A stretch of 57,455 bases of DNA, from NCBI GenBank assembly GCA_006503475.1, contig RSEH01000284.1:1-57455 (forward strand), in the 5' to 3' direction. A program made the translations under genes and the position numbers. Positions 44,809 through 54,090 of this stretch are shown here, one piece after another. Each line of letters opens with the position of its first letter. Position 1 is the stretch's first letter. A model generated the notes under the pieces. The model was not told the origin of the DNA. It searched no databases and saw only the letters and a list, made by a program, of their open reading frames with translations. Source of the DNA: Stentor roeselii (taxonomy: Eukaryota > Ciliophora > Heterotrichea > Heterotrichida > Stentoridae).

Positions 44809-46866
44809 ATGAAGCTAGCCTTGCTCTTGCTTGGTGCTTTGGTTTATATCACTGTTTCCATGAGTTATTATAAAAAAGTGAAGGATTTTCATAAATCTTA
44901 CGACGAAAAGTTCCATCCTTATTTTTCTAAAGATAACCCTTTGGCTGTTTCTGTCACTTTCGAACCAGAAGCTAGGAACTTGACGAATAAAGGAGAAGAA
45001 AGTCCTTTGCCGAACAGTAAGTTTGAATACAAACCGAAAGAGTTCGAAATCGACGATACTGAAATGTTGAAAAAGCTCGGACTTGCCTGCATGCCGACCA
45101 GTTTTGGATACAATGTCAAAAGAGGAAAAGAAGTCTTTCCTGATAAGGTCTACCCGAAGTGCTCGAAAGTGACAGGTCAAAATGACACTTTTCTTCATAT
45201 TGACAGGGCAAAAAATCTGCTTTTTATGGATTGTCCAGATTCCAACAATGAGTTCGTCTATGGCCCGATGGATGACAGAAAAATTATTAAAAGAGAAGAA
45301 GGACACCTTGGGTGGAAAACTGTCAGCTATAAACATCCTGTTGATGCTTCGAAAATCGAGTTCGGCTTAGGAAGCTGTGAAAAAGACGGAAAGGACTTCA
45401 TGCAAGGCTACATGACTCCTATTTTCAATAGATCTGCCTTTGAAAAAGCGAAGGCTAAAGTCATAGGAACTCCTAAAATTGTTTATTTTTTGACTTTAGA
45501 CTCGTTATCTAGAAGACATTTCTTTCGAAAAACCCCGAAAATTGTGGAATATTTGAATTCTTTGAATAAAGATTCGAAGTTCGCTGCTTTTGACTTTAAA
45601 CTTCATAACAACCAGGCTGATACCTCTCCTAAGAACCAAGTTCCTATTTTTTCAGGAAGTAGTCAATACGGAATGTTGAGTGAATCAAATAAAAACAAGG
45701 ACATTTTAGGAAAAAAGGCTCTTTGGAACATCTTAAGAGACAAGGGGTACATTAATTTAGTTGCATTTGAAGACTGTGATGGAAGTTTCGTTAATTACTT
45801 CGGACGATATCCGAATATTGAGTACTCCGTAGGTCCTTTTTACTGCGCAGTTGAAAAGTTCACTAGTAATAGTTTCAGAAAGGAAGGAACTGAACAACGA
45901 TGCTTGGGAGGACACATGTCGCATTATTATATCTTGAACTATACAAACGACATTGTTGATTTGAACTTAGGAGCAAATATGATGCTTTATGTCCATCTTA
46001 GTGCTGCTCATGAATATACAGGTAATCATGCTGCTACTTTAAACGAAGACATTGTTGAACATCTTGAACATTTTTTAGGAAAGTACGGGGAAAACAATGA
46101 TATTCTCATCTTTTTGCAAGCTGATCACGGCATGAGATATGGAGACTTCTTCAGAGACCTTGACGCTTACCAAGAGAATAAACTTCCAGGACTCTTTATC
46201 ATTGCAAGTCGCTCTCTTCTTGACAAAAACGAGTTTTCTTATCATTCTCTTCACATGAACACTCAAAGACTGGTCTCGAAGCTTGACTACCGGAAAACTG
46301 TTCTGGGACTTGAAGGGCTCAACGACATTCACCACGGCTCCATCAATTTAATGACAACAATCGCGTCAAAGAACCGCGTTTGTGACGATCTCGGAATTCG
46401 AGCTTGGGACTGTTCTTGTCTAAAAATGAAACTAGTCATGAAGTACTCTGATAAAATTGAAGTAATTTTAGACCTTCTAAAGAACTATGCAGAAGCTCTT
46501 ATTAATTCAGAGACTTACTCTTATAATAAATACGCACAAGGAAGTGTTTGTAAAAAAGTCGAACTTGGAGAAATTTCCAAAGTTTACCATACAGGCGTTA
46601 ATAACGTTGAAGAAATGTACAAAATCGAAATCGACACACCTACAAAGGCAGGAGTAAAATTTTCTATCACTTATGTTTTATCAAGCAGTGGAAAGTACAT
46701 GGCTCCCAGTCGAAGTAAGTTCAGAGTTGAAAATCTTTCCTTTGGCAGGTACCCTGTCAAGGCGAGGATCTTGAGCATTTCGAGACTTGACTCATACGCC
46801 GGCCCATGCGAGATAATCGCGAGTAAAAAAGGAATTCGTCCAGAGCTGTGTATATGTGCAGATTAG
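44809..46866 (+). CDS. DUF229 sulfatase-like membrane protein, 685 aa
   Basis: An N-terminal hydrophobic stretch (LALLLLGALVYITVSMSYY) acts as signal anchor, so the bulk is lumenal or extracellular, with N-glycosylation sequons. The DUF229 family pattern is clear: PKIVYFLTLDSLSRRHFFRKTPKIVEYLN, the LQADHGMRYGDFF segment near 440 and a Cys-rich end (GIRAWDCSCLK, PELCICAD). Members belong to the alkaline phosphatase-like superfamily and are poorly characterised. D and H residues of the metal site (DSLSR; ADHG) are intact, so hydrolase activity is possible. Confidence 0.88.
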   Translation: MKLALLLLGALVYITVSMSYYKKVKDFHKSYDEKFHPYFSKDNPLAVSVTFEPEARNLTNKGEESPLPNSKFEYKPKEFEIDDTEMLKKLGLACMPTSFGYNVKRGKEVFPDKVYPKCSKVTGQNDTFLHIDRAKNLLFMDCPDSNNEFVYGPMDDRKIIKREEGHLGWKTVSYKHPVDASKIEFGLGSCEKDGKDFMQGYMTPIFNRSAFEKAKAKVIGTPKIVYFLTLDSLSRRHFFRKTPKIVEYLNSLNKDSKFAAFDFKLHNNQADTSPKNQVPIFSGSSQYGMLSESNKNKDILGKKALWNILRDKGYINLVAFEDCDGSFVNYFGRYPNIEYSVGPFYCAVEKFTSNSFRKEGTEQRCLGGHMSHYYILNYTNDIVDLNLGANMMLYVHLSAAHEYTGNHAATLNEDIVEHLEHFLGKYGENNDILIFLQADHGMRYGDFFRDLDAYQENKLPGLFIIASRSLLDKNEFSYHSLHMNTQRLVSKLDYRKTVLGLEGLNDIHHGSINLMTTIASKNRVCDDLGIRAWDCSCLKMKLVMKYSDKIEVILDLLKNYAEALINSETYSYNKYAQGSVCKKVELGEISKVYHTGVNNVEEMYKIEIDTPTKAGVKFSITYVLSSSGKYMAPSRSKFRVENLSFGRYPVKARILSISRLDSYAGPCEIIASKKGIRPELCICAD

Positions 46867-46905
46867 ACATTAGGTAATCTGATATCTTGATAAGAAATAA
46901 ATAGT

Positions 46906-47398
46906 ATGCTGTCTAGAGCAAGGCGAAGACTTGAGAAAGAACTACAGCAGATAAGAAAGGAACATAGTGAGTTTGAAGTCGTTGTTCCTGATGATGATAT
47001 TTTGAATTGGAGGGTTAGCTTTACTGGACCTGAAGGAAGTGTCTATGCCGGAGAACGGTTTGTGTAAGGGTTATTCAGACTTTCTTTCAATTTTGACAAT
47101 AATTATGTAGTTTTAAACAGCCGATGGAGTCACCTGAAGTTGTCTTTGTGGGAAAACCTCCTGTTCATGATCATGTTTATTCAAATGGGTTCATCTGTTT
47201 GTCTACTCTTTACTCTGGTAGGGATAAACAGGCTGGACTTCAACGATGACTGTTAGAGGAGTCGTTGTTAGCATTGTTTCTATGCTTGCCTCTGCGGAAT
47301 GTAAAAGGAAGCCAAAGGATGATAAAAGTGTTGTCAAGGAAACTAAAGGGCAACGGGCTAAAGATCAAGAATGGGATTTTCATGATGATAAGTGTTAG
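46906..47398 (+). CDS. UBE2W: Ubiquitin-conjugating enzyme E2, UBE2W/UBC16-like, 149 aa, four exons
   Basis: Four exons (46906-47063, 47079-47106, 47121-47217, 47232-47398) total 450 nt and read through to TAG. The product shows the UBE2W pattern: MLSRARRRLEKELQQIRKE, then YAGERFVLSFNFDNNYPMES (UBE2W YEGEKFQLLFKFSSRYPFDS), NGFICLSTLYSGW with catalytic Cys88, TMTVRGVVVSIVSMLAS, and the diagnostic end WDFHDDKC (UBE2W WWYHDDTC). UBE2W attaches ubiquitin to protein N-termini. The three breaks are GT-AG introns of 15, 14 and 14 nt. A standard frame finder misses the gene because each piece is short. Confidence 0.93.
47064..47078 (+). other. 15-nt GT-AG intron 1 of the UBE2W gene
   Basis: GTAAGGGTTATTCAG. 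Splits the Val codon GT|A in ...ERF-V-LSFNF. Contains the TAA stop that breaks the frame. Phase and protein match are exact on both sides. Confidence 0.92.
47107..47120 (+). other. 14-nt GT-AG intron 2 of the UBE2W gene
   Basis: GTAGTTTTAAACAG, between NNY and PMES. The GT start, CAG end and phase 0 are required to join residues that match UBE2W on both sides. Confidence 0.9.
47218..47231 (+). other. 14-nt GT-AG intron 3 of the UBE2W gene
   Basis: GTAGGGATAAACAG, splitting a Gly codon (G|GC) in LYS-G-WTSTM. Shares GTAG...AAACAG with intron 2. Without removal the frame would shift and stop soon after. Confidence 0.9.
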
Positions 47399-47980
47399 TT
47401 TAGTATTTTTTTAGAGGGTTAAGGTGACGGGTTGAGAAAAGGTTGTTTATTGCTTGAAAAATTTGAAATGTTTCAAATTTTATTTAATAAATTAGATTCA
47501 GTAAAGTTTGAGAAATTTGAAGCAAAGATAAAGAATTTGACTTTTGAGTTTTAGTTCAAGTTTTATTAACTTTTCTTTTAGGTTAAAATGAAAATTAATA
47601 TCTAGATTATTACAATTTCAAAAGATAAAGAGAGATATTTAAAAATATCTGAAATCTTGACGATCAGTATGATATCCGGCCCTTATTTAAAGCCTAAGAA
47701 TTTTATAAAAGATGCTAATAACAATAAGATATCCTAAAATCTAAATTCAAAGCGGGCACATAGATCTTTGTCCATTTTCAAGTTTTACTAAAAATCTTTT
47801 GAAGCGGTAAAGGGGGTTTCAACAATAAGATCCAGAAGGTGTTAAAATCGACTTGTTCCCTACAGAACCTAATAACAATGACTGGAAGTATCTTAATAAT
47901 AGAAAAGAATAAGTAAATAGCATTCTAATACTAACTACGTAGTTTTTTAAATGGTGTGAACTTTTGTCTGGATATTAAAT
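47399..47980. other. Intergenic gap with an unexplained patch
   Basis: 582 nt. The first 70 nt are T/G-rich (3' flank of UBE2W). The stretch at about 47670-47880 has higher complexity and some minus-strand protein-like text broken by stops; it may be a decayed gene or an unknown ncRNA. No snRNA or tRNA is recognised. Confidence 0.5.
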
Positions 47981-48256
47981 ATGGACTTCGACGATGGCAG
48001 CACAGGCGACAGTGAGGATGAAACAGATAGTTTAGCACTGCAGTACCACATGACTGACCCCTCCTTGCTTGGTACTGCAGTGTTTATCAAAACAGTCGAC
48101 ATCGACGTAGGAGATTCCGTGATGGTCTATGTCCATCCAAGACATGAAGAGCCGACGAAAGAAACCTGGAACTTAACTTCAACAGTATTAAGAATAGTTC
48201 TCGCTGTATTCCCAGTGATAAGCTTTTCTTTATATACTCAATTCCTCCATAGTTAA
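47981..48256 (+). CDS. Small tail-anchored protein, 91 aa
   Basis: Acidic N-terminus (MDFDDGSTGDSEDETDS) and a C-terminal hydrophobic helix at about 65-87 (VLRIVLAVFPVISFSLYTQFL) with only a few residues after it: a classic tail-anchor layout. No family recognised. The stop is 9 nt from the stop of the convergent methionine synthase gene. Confidence 0.7.
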   Translation: MDFDDGSTGDSEDETDSLALQYHMTDPSLLGTAVFIKTVDIDVGDSVMVYVHPRHEEPTKETWNLTSTVLRIVLAVFPVISFSLYTQFLHS

Positions 48257-48265
48257 TTATATCTA

Positions 48266-51200
48266 TTACGTCCACTTCTTGACTTCTTCAACAGAGCATC
48301 CCTTCCTACCGGCATAGTCTTCAATCTGTTCCTCAGTGACCTGCCCAACAGCAAAGTAATGACTTTTCGGATGTGCAAAGTAAAGTCCACAAACCGACGC
48401 AGCAGGGCTCATGGCGAAAGATTCCGTCAATAAAATCTCGGCCTTTTCCTCAACCTGCAGAATTTTCCACAAAGTGACCTTTTCAGAGTGATCCGGTTGT
48501 GTAGGGTACCCAGGTGCAGGCCTAATTCCCTGATACTTTCCATAAATCAGTTCTCCAGGACTTGCCTCTTCACTCGAGTATCCCCAAAAGTCTTTTCTGA
48601 CCTGCAAATGAAGAAATTCAGCAAAAGCTTCAACAAGTCTATCAGCAAGTGCTTTGACCATCAAAGACTTGTAGTCATCATGTTCTTCTTCATACTTGGC
48701 ACACAAAGCTTCACACCCGAGTCCTGCAGTGACTGCAAAGGCGCCGATGTAGTCCGAGTCAGGACTGACGAAATCACTGAGACAGAGACTTGGGCCTGAA
48801 GTGAGAGGCTCTTCTTGTTGCCTCAGTCCGAAGAAGGTGACCTTCTCTTGTTTGAACTTGACTTGAATGTCGTCTCCGACGCTTCGAGCTTTGAACAGGC
48901 CGATGACTCCTTTGATCCCCAGGGACTTGTCTCGGCTCATCTGCTGCAGAAGGACTTTCGCGTCGTTGTAAAGTGACTTCGCCTGCTCCCCTGCACGAGG
49001 GTCGTCGAATATTCGCGGGTAGGACCGAGTCGGGTACCTGCCCCTCACCTGCCAAAGTGCGAAGAAAGGGTTCCAGTCAATGAAAGGAATGAGTTCTTCA
49101 ATACTTGCAACGACCTGAGTCACGCCCTTCACCCTTGGCTTGGGTGGGACGAATGAAGTCCAGTCAATAAGCAGTTTATTTTTTCGCGCATTTTGCAAGT
49201 CTTTAAATTTTTTATCCTTTTGAGTCGCGAGGTAGTCTTCTCTGATTTCCTTGTACTCTTCCTTCACCTCCTCGAAATAAGAGTTCTTCAAGTTCACATC
49301 AAGCAAGGCCGAAACAACGCCGACAGACCTGGAAGCGTCGAGGACATGTACGACAGGAGAACGATAATTAGGAGCGATTTTAACTGCAGTGTGAATTTTT
49401 GAAGTCGTTGCACCGCCGATGAGCAGAGGGATTTGCAGGTTGTTGATTTGCATTTGTTTTGCGTAGTTCACCATATGATCCAAAGAAGGAGTGATCAAGC
49501 CTGAGAGTCCGAGGACATCAACGTGAGTTTTTTTAATAGTTTCTAAAATCGTGTCCCAAGAGACCTGGACTCCCAAGTCGATGACTTCGTAGTTGTTGCA
49601 TTTCAACACGACTCCCACGATGTTCTTGCCGATGTCATGCACGTCGCCCTTCACAGTCGCCATTAAGATGGTCCCGTTGTTGCGCTTTTCGTTGGATTCT
49701 GATTTGTTCATGAAAGGCTCGAGATAAGCGATTCCTTGCTTCATGACTCTTGCGGATTTTATGACTTGAGGCAGGAACATCTTTCCACTTCCAAACAAAT
49801 CGCCAACGATGCTCATGCCTTTCATCAGTGGCCCTTCTATTAATGATAAAGGGTCAGGGTAAGTCGTTTGGGCTTCTTTCAAATCAGCTACAATGAAATC
49901 AGGGATACCTTTAACTAAAGCCTGTTGAATTCGCTCTTCCACTGAAAGAGTTCTCCATTCTTCCACTTGTTTTACAGAGCCTTTCGTTTTACTCTTGCTT
50001 TTTTCCTGCTCCGCGTAATTAATCAGTCGTTCGACGTGTTTTCCATCTGAACTTTTATTAAAAATCACTTCTTCGAAAAGATTTCTCAAATCTTCTGGAA
50101 TTTCAGCATAAATAGGCAAAGCCCCAGCGTTGACTATTCCCATGTCCATTCCTGATTTAATCGCGTGGTAGAGGAAGACTGAATGCATCGCTTCTCGGAA
50201 ATTTGCAAGACTTCGAAAGCTGAAGGAAAGGTTTGAAACTCCTCCACTTACATGACTGTAAGGAAATTCTTCTTTTAACTGCCTAGTCGCTTCGATGAAG
50301 TTCAGGGCATAAGGGTTATGCTCTTCAATTCCTGTAGCAATTGTAAGAATATTCAAGTCAAAAATGATATCTTCAGGTGCAAAGCCGATTTCAATGAGAA
50401 GTTTAAAACTTCTTCTAACAATCTCCATTTTATGCTTCACCTCAGTGGCCTGTCCAGTTTCATCAAAAGCCATAACAACGACACTAGCGCCGTGTCTTTT
50501 GACGACATTTGCCTGTGCCAAGAACTCTTCTTCTCCATTTTTCAAGGAAATGCTGTTGACGATGCATTTTCCTTGAAAACATTTAAGTCCTGCTTCGATT
50601 ATCTCGAATTTAGAAGAGTCGATCATGAGAGGAACACTCGCAATTTCAGGGTCTGTCGTGAGAAGTCGCAGGAACTTCGCCATGACAGTGACTCCGTCGA
50701 CCATTCCGTCATCGACGTTGACGTCTAAGACTTGTGCACCGTTTTGAACTTGCTCTCGAGCGACTTGCAAAGCAGCTTCGTAGTTGTTTTCAGTGATTAG
50801 AAGCTTTTTGAAGCGAAGAGAACCTGAAATGTTGCATCTTTCACCCACGTTTACGAAGGGAATGTCATCGAATAGGATGAATTCTTTCAGACCGGATAAC
50901 ATTAGCTTGTGCGTTGATGAGGGAACTGGTCGGATTGGGAATTGGGAAGAGAAGACTGCTTCTTTTACGGCTTTTATGTAGTCTGGAGTTGTTCCGCAGC
51001 AACCGCCGATCATGTTCACCAACTTGTCTCTGACGAAGTTGAGACAATTAGAGGCGAACATCTCAGGGGTTTCATCATAGCCGCCCATCGCATTAGGCAG
51101 GCCCGCATTGGGATAAGCATGGACATAAAACGGTGCGAGTTTCGAAAGATTCTCCAGAAAAGGCCTCATATGAACCGCTCCAAGTGCACAGTTCAGTCCA

Positions 51201-51904
51201 ATACAAAGTGGCTTACTATGCATCATACTAATCAAAAAAGCCTCAGCAGTCTGTCCAGAAAGAGTCCTTCCACTAAGATCAACAAGAGTTCCTGAAATAA
51301 TCAAAGGCAACTTAACCTTATCCTTGAAGTACTCTTCATAAGCATAAACCGCAGCCTTTGCATTTAAAGTATCAAAGATAGTCTCAATCATAATAATATC
51401 CGAGCCTCCTTCAGTCAAGCCCTTGATAGAAACAATATAAGAATTCACCAGCTCATCAAAATAAATATCTCGAAATGACGCATCATCCACATTTCTGCTT
51501 AATGAAGCTGTTTTAGGCGTAGGGCCCACTGCACCTGCCACAAAAGTCCCTGGGAAGAGACTTGTTGCTTTTTTAGCGAGTTGAGCTGCCTGGAAGTTCA
51601 TTTCATACGTCAGATCCGCCAGCTGGAAGTCCTCTTGGGCAATTGTGTTCCCGTTGAAGGTGTTGGTTTCGATGATGTCGGCTCCTGCTGCCAGGTACTC
51701 CTTGTGGATTGTCAGGATTAGCTCTGGCTGAGTCAGGTTCAAGACTTCGTTGTTGTTTAACAGGTCTTTGATGTGATGTTGGAATCTCTCACCTCGGTAG
51801 TCTGACTCGGTTAGACGGTGCTTTTGGATCATTGTTCCCATTCCTCCGTCTAAAATCACTGTTCGACTGGCAAACAAAGCAGATAGCGATGCGGAAGAAT
51901 CCAT
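48266..51904 (-). CDS. MTR: Cobalamin-dependent methionine synthase, 1212 aa
   Basis: Transfers methyl from 5-methyl-THF to homocysteine via cobalamin. All four modules are present. The homocysteine domain (1-~330) has zinc cysteines C239 (GLNCALG) and C302/C303 ([10 protein letters not shown]). The pterin domain is about 350-620 and a cap follows near 650-740. The B12 domain carries DVHDIGKN with the axial His near 755 and a GLSGLITPS motif. The AdoMet reactivation domain (from about 900) has [15 protein letters not shown]. Length fits the family (~1230). It needs B12, so the organism depends on a cobalamin supply. Codons look more G/C-rich than neighbours. A canonical cytosolic enzyme, well supported. 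Confidence 0.97.
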   Translation of the reverse strand: MDSSASLSALFASRTVILDGGMGTMIQKHRLTESDYRGERFQHHIKDLLNNNEVLNLTQPELILTIHKEYLAAGADIIETNTFNGNTIAQEDFQLADLTYEMNFQAAQLAKKATSLFPGTFVAGAVGPTPKTASLSRNVDDASFRDIYFDELVNSYIVSIKGLTEGGSDIIMIETIFDTLNAKAAVYAYEEYFKDKVKLPLIISGTLVDLSGRTLSGQTAEAFLISMMHSKPLCIGLNCALGAVHMRPFLENLSKLAPFYVHAYPNAGLPNAMGGYDETPEMFASNCLNFVRDKLVNMIGGCCGTTPDYIKAVKEAVFSSQFPIRPVPSSTHKLMLSGLKEFILFDDIPFVNVGERCNISGSLRFKKLLITENNYEAALQVAREQVQNGAQVLDVNVDDGMVDGVTVMAKFLRLLTTDPEIASVPLMIDSSKFEIIEAGLKCFQGKCIVNSISLKNGEEEFLAQANVVKRHGASVVVMAFDETGQATEVKHKMEIVRRSFKLLIEIGFAPEDIIFDLNILTIATGIEEHNPYALNFIEATRQLKEEFPYSHVSGGVSNLSFSFRSLANFREAMHSVFLYHAIKSGMDMGIVNAGALPIYAEIPEDLRNLFEEVIFNKSSDGKHVERLINYAEQEKSKSKTKGSVKQVEEWRTLSVEERIQQALVKGIPDFIVADLKEAQTTYPDPLSLIEGPLMKGMSIVGDLFGSGKMFLPQVIKSARVMKQGIAYLEPFMNKSESNEKRNNGTILMATVKGDVHDIGKNIVGVVLKCNNYEVIDLGVQVSWDTILETIKKTHVDVLGLSGLITPSLDHMVNYAKQMQINNLQIPLLIGGATTSKIHTAVKIAPNYRSPVVHVLDASRSVGVVSALLDVNLKNSYFEEVKEEYKEIREDYLATQKDKKFKDLQNARKNKLLIDWTSFVPPKPRVKGVTQVVASIEELIPFIDWNPFFALWQVRGRYPTRSYPRIFDDPRAGEQAKSLYNDAKVLLQQMSRDKSLGIKGVIGLFKARSVGDDIQVKFKQEKVTFFGLRQQEEPLTSGPSLCLSDFVSPDSDYIGAFAVTAGLGCEALCAKYEEEHDDYKSLMVKALADRLVEAFAEFLHLQVRKDFWGYSSEEASPGELIYGKYQGIRPAPGYPTQPDHSEKVTLWKILQVEEKAEILLTESFAMSPAASVCGLYFAHPKSHYFAVGQVTEEQIEDYAGRKGCSVEEVKKWT

Positions 51905-52053
51905 TTATACGGGTATTATGCGAATTTTCCATTGAAGGAATGACGGAAATGCAAAATAATTGATATTCTAATCAAAAATTTATTCTATCTAAATTATTTT
52001 ATATCTTAAGTCCTCAAAACTTCTTTCACCAGATACAAAGCTTACTACATTTG

Positions 52054-53520
52054 TTAAATCCTATTCGAGTCTTTTGTTTTAAACGACATGAGTTGCTTGA
52101 ACTCAGTAAAATCAATCTCACCATCATTATTCTCATCAGCCATTGAAATAATATCGAGCAAGTCAGCCTCCTTCAGATAAGACCCACCCAAGACTTCAAC
52201 GAGTTCACTCAAAGAAATCTTTCCATTACCGTCCTTATCAAAAACCTTAAAAGCACTTGCAAGTCTTTCAACATTTAAACTTTTTTCCCAATCCAAAGCA
52301 GCAGTTAAGAATTCAGTGTAATCCAAGAAGCCATTTCCATCCAAATCGCACTGTTCAAGTATTTTCGACACATCCATGTCCCTTTCTTCTAAAAACTTGT
52401 TGCACCCTTCACGAATTTCTTCTTTACTAAGTTTTCCATCGCCATTCTTATCACATTGTTCGAAAACTATTCTCAGTTGATCAATTTCTTCATTTCCAAT
52501 CAACTGACTTGCGATATAATTCATGGCGACTCTTTGCAACTGACTGGAAGATGCGAATTTTTCAATGTTTTTCAGAGCAAGTTCAGTGATCGGCCTGTCA
52601 GGGACTCTATTATGTGCCCGGTTCTGAATCCAAGGGTCTGTCAGGACTTCTGAGATTGAAATACGTGAAATTGGGTCTTTTCTGAGCATCTTCTGAATGA
52701 GAAGTTTGGCTTCGTCAGATACCGCATTCCAAGCGTCACCTTTGAAAGTGACTGGCAATTTTTTGATCTTTTCGTAGATCTCTGCCTCGACTCGACTGTA
52801 AAAAGGAGGCAAGCCACTGAGCATGATGTAGAGAATGACTCCCAGGCTCCAAACGTCGCATTTTTCGTCGTAGCTCTTGTCGATCACTTCTGGGGCGATG
52901 TAAAAAGATGTTCCGATGAATCGCTTCATTTTTTCTTTTGGGTTAAAATGCTGAGATGTGCCAAAGTCAATGATTTTCAGTCTGGCACCTACTTCGCAGG
53001 TCTCGAATAAGATGTTCTCCGGTTTCAGGTCACGGTGGACGATCTGCACGTCGTGGCAGTATTTAACTGCTGAAACTATGTCGAGCATGAAGTTCGCTGC
53101 CATGTTTTCGGAGAAAGTGCTGCAGGTTTTTATTTTCTCGAATAATTCACCGCCTGAACAGTGTTCCATTACGATGTTTAAGGACTTCACGTCTTGGATC
53201 ACTTCGAAGATTTTTATGATGTTTGGGTGGTCTAAGCTTTTTAGGATGTTCACTTCTTCCATTATTTTTGAGATGTTTAGCTCTAGGGTTAGAGGGATCA
53301 TCTTTATCGCCCTTTTCGAGTTACTCGCTTTGTGAACAGCCAACTTTACAACTCCAAAACCACCGTCTCCGATCTTTTTGATGATCTTGTAGTTATCGCT
53401 TACTGTGCCATTTATCAGTTTTATGAAAGCGGTTTTAGAAATCAGAGATTTCGTCCTGCATTCGAGCTTTCGTTGGCTTGAAGGTTTGCTTGATTTTGAC
53501 TTGGAGCAACATTTTCCCAT
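52054..53520 (-). CDS. Calcium-dependent protein kinase (CDPK), 488 aa
   Basis: The start MGKCCSKSK suits myristoylation and palmitoylation. The kinase domain runs about 44-298: GDGGFGVV loop (51-58), K73, HRD (162-164), DFG (185-187), GTSFYIAPE T-loop. A junction helix (315-345) then leads to four EF-hands with full loops at about 357-368 (DKNGDGKLSKEE), 392-403 (DLDGNGFLDYTE), 428-439 (DKDGNGKISLSE) and 462-473 (DENNDGEIDFTE). This is the standard CDPK plan of plants and alveolates, where calcium releases the junction pseudosubstrate. Fits calcium-driven cortical signalling in a ciliate. Confidence 0.95.
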   Translation of the reverse strand: MGKCCSKSKSSKPSSQRKLECRTKSLISKTAFIKLINGTVSDNYKIIKKIGDGGFGVVKLAVHKASNSKRAIKMIPLTLELNISKIMEEVNILKSLDHPNIIKIFEVIQDVKSLNIVMEHCSGGELFEKIKTCSTFSENMAANFMLDIVSAVKYCHDVQIVHRDLKPENILFETCEVGARLKIIDFGTSQHFNPKEKMKRFIGTSFYIAPEVIDKSYDEKCDVWSLGVILYIMLSGLPPFYSRVEAEIYEKIKKLPVTFKGDAWNAVSDEAKLLIQKMLRKDPISRISISEVLTDPWIQNRAHNRVPDRPITELALKNIEKFASSSQLQRVAMNYIASQLIGNEEIDQLRIVFEQCDKNGDGKLSKEEIREGCNKFLEERDMDVSKILEQCDLDGNGFLDYTEFLTAALDWEKSLNVERLASAFKVFDKDGNGKISLSELVEVLGGSYLKEADLLDIISMADENNDGEIDFTEFKQLMSFKTKDSNRI

Positions 53521-54090
53521 TTTTTATAACCAAAAGATTAGTCGTTTTGATTGGCTGGATAATCAATAATGAAATATTAGTAATCATAAGTGCAGTTATT
53601 AATATACTCAGGGGTTTTAATGGCTTGATATTTTTATTGAGATCGGTTTAGTATTTGGTCTTTTTTTTTTGAAGGCCTGGATTCTTGAAAAAATATTTGC
53701 AAGGGTTTAGTGAAGAGTTTTTTATTCATGATTTAAGTGATTTTGAATTTACTTAGCTAATAGGATTAGCGTTTAATAATTCTATTGAATATAAAAGCAG
53801 TTTAATTCTTTGTGATTTCTATAATTTATCATAGTTTAATTAAAATGAGTTAACTGAAGATTAACATTGGGAAAGTTGATGTTTATTTAGTTTCTTGAAG
53901 GTGATTAAAGATTTAAATATTATATTTAATTCTACTTGAATTGTAAAAAAATGATCTGACATTATTTTAAAATAATTACTACCTTATTTATAATAAAGCA
54001 TCTACAAATTTCTCCTAAAATCTCTTTTTTTTATGAGAAAACCCTTGCAAAATTTAAATAAATAGACTAAAATGGTTGGTAGAGATAAAA
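53521..54090. other. Divergent intergenic region, 570 nt
   Basis: Lies between the CDPK start (minus) and the WD40-channel start (plus). The left half is T/G-rich on the plus strand (sense A/C for CDPK). The rest is very AT-rich. No frame, repeat or RNA gene seen. Confidence 0.6.
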
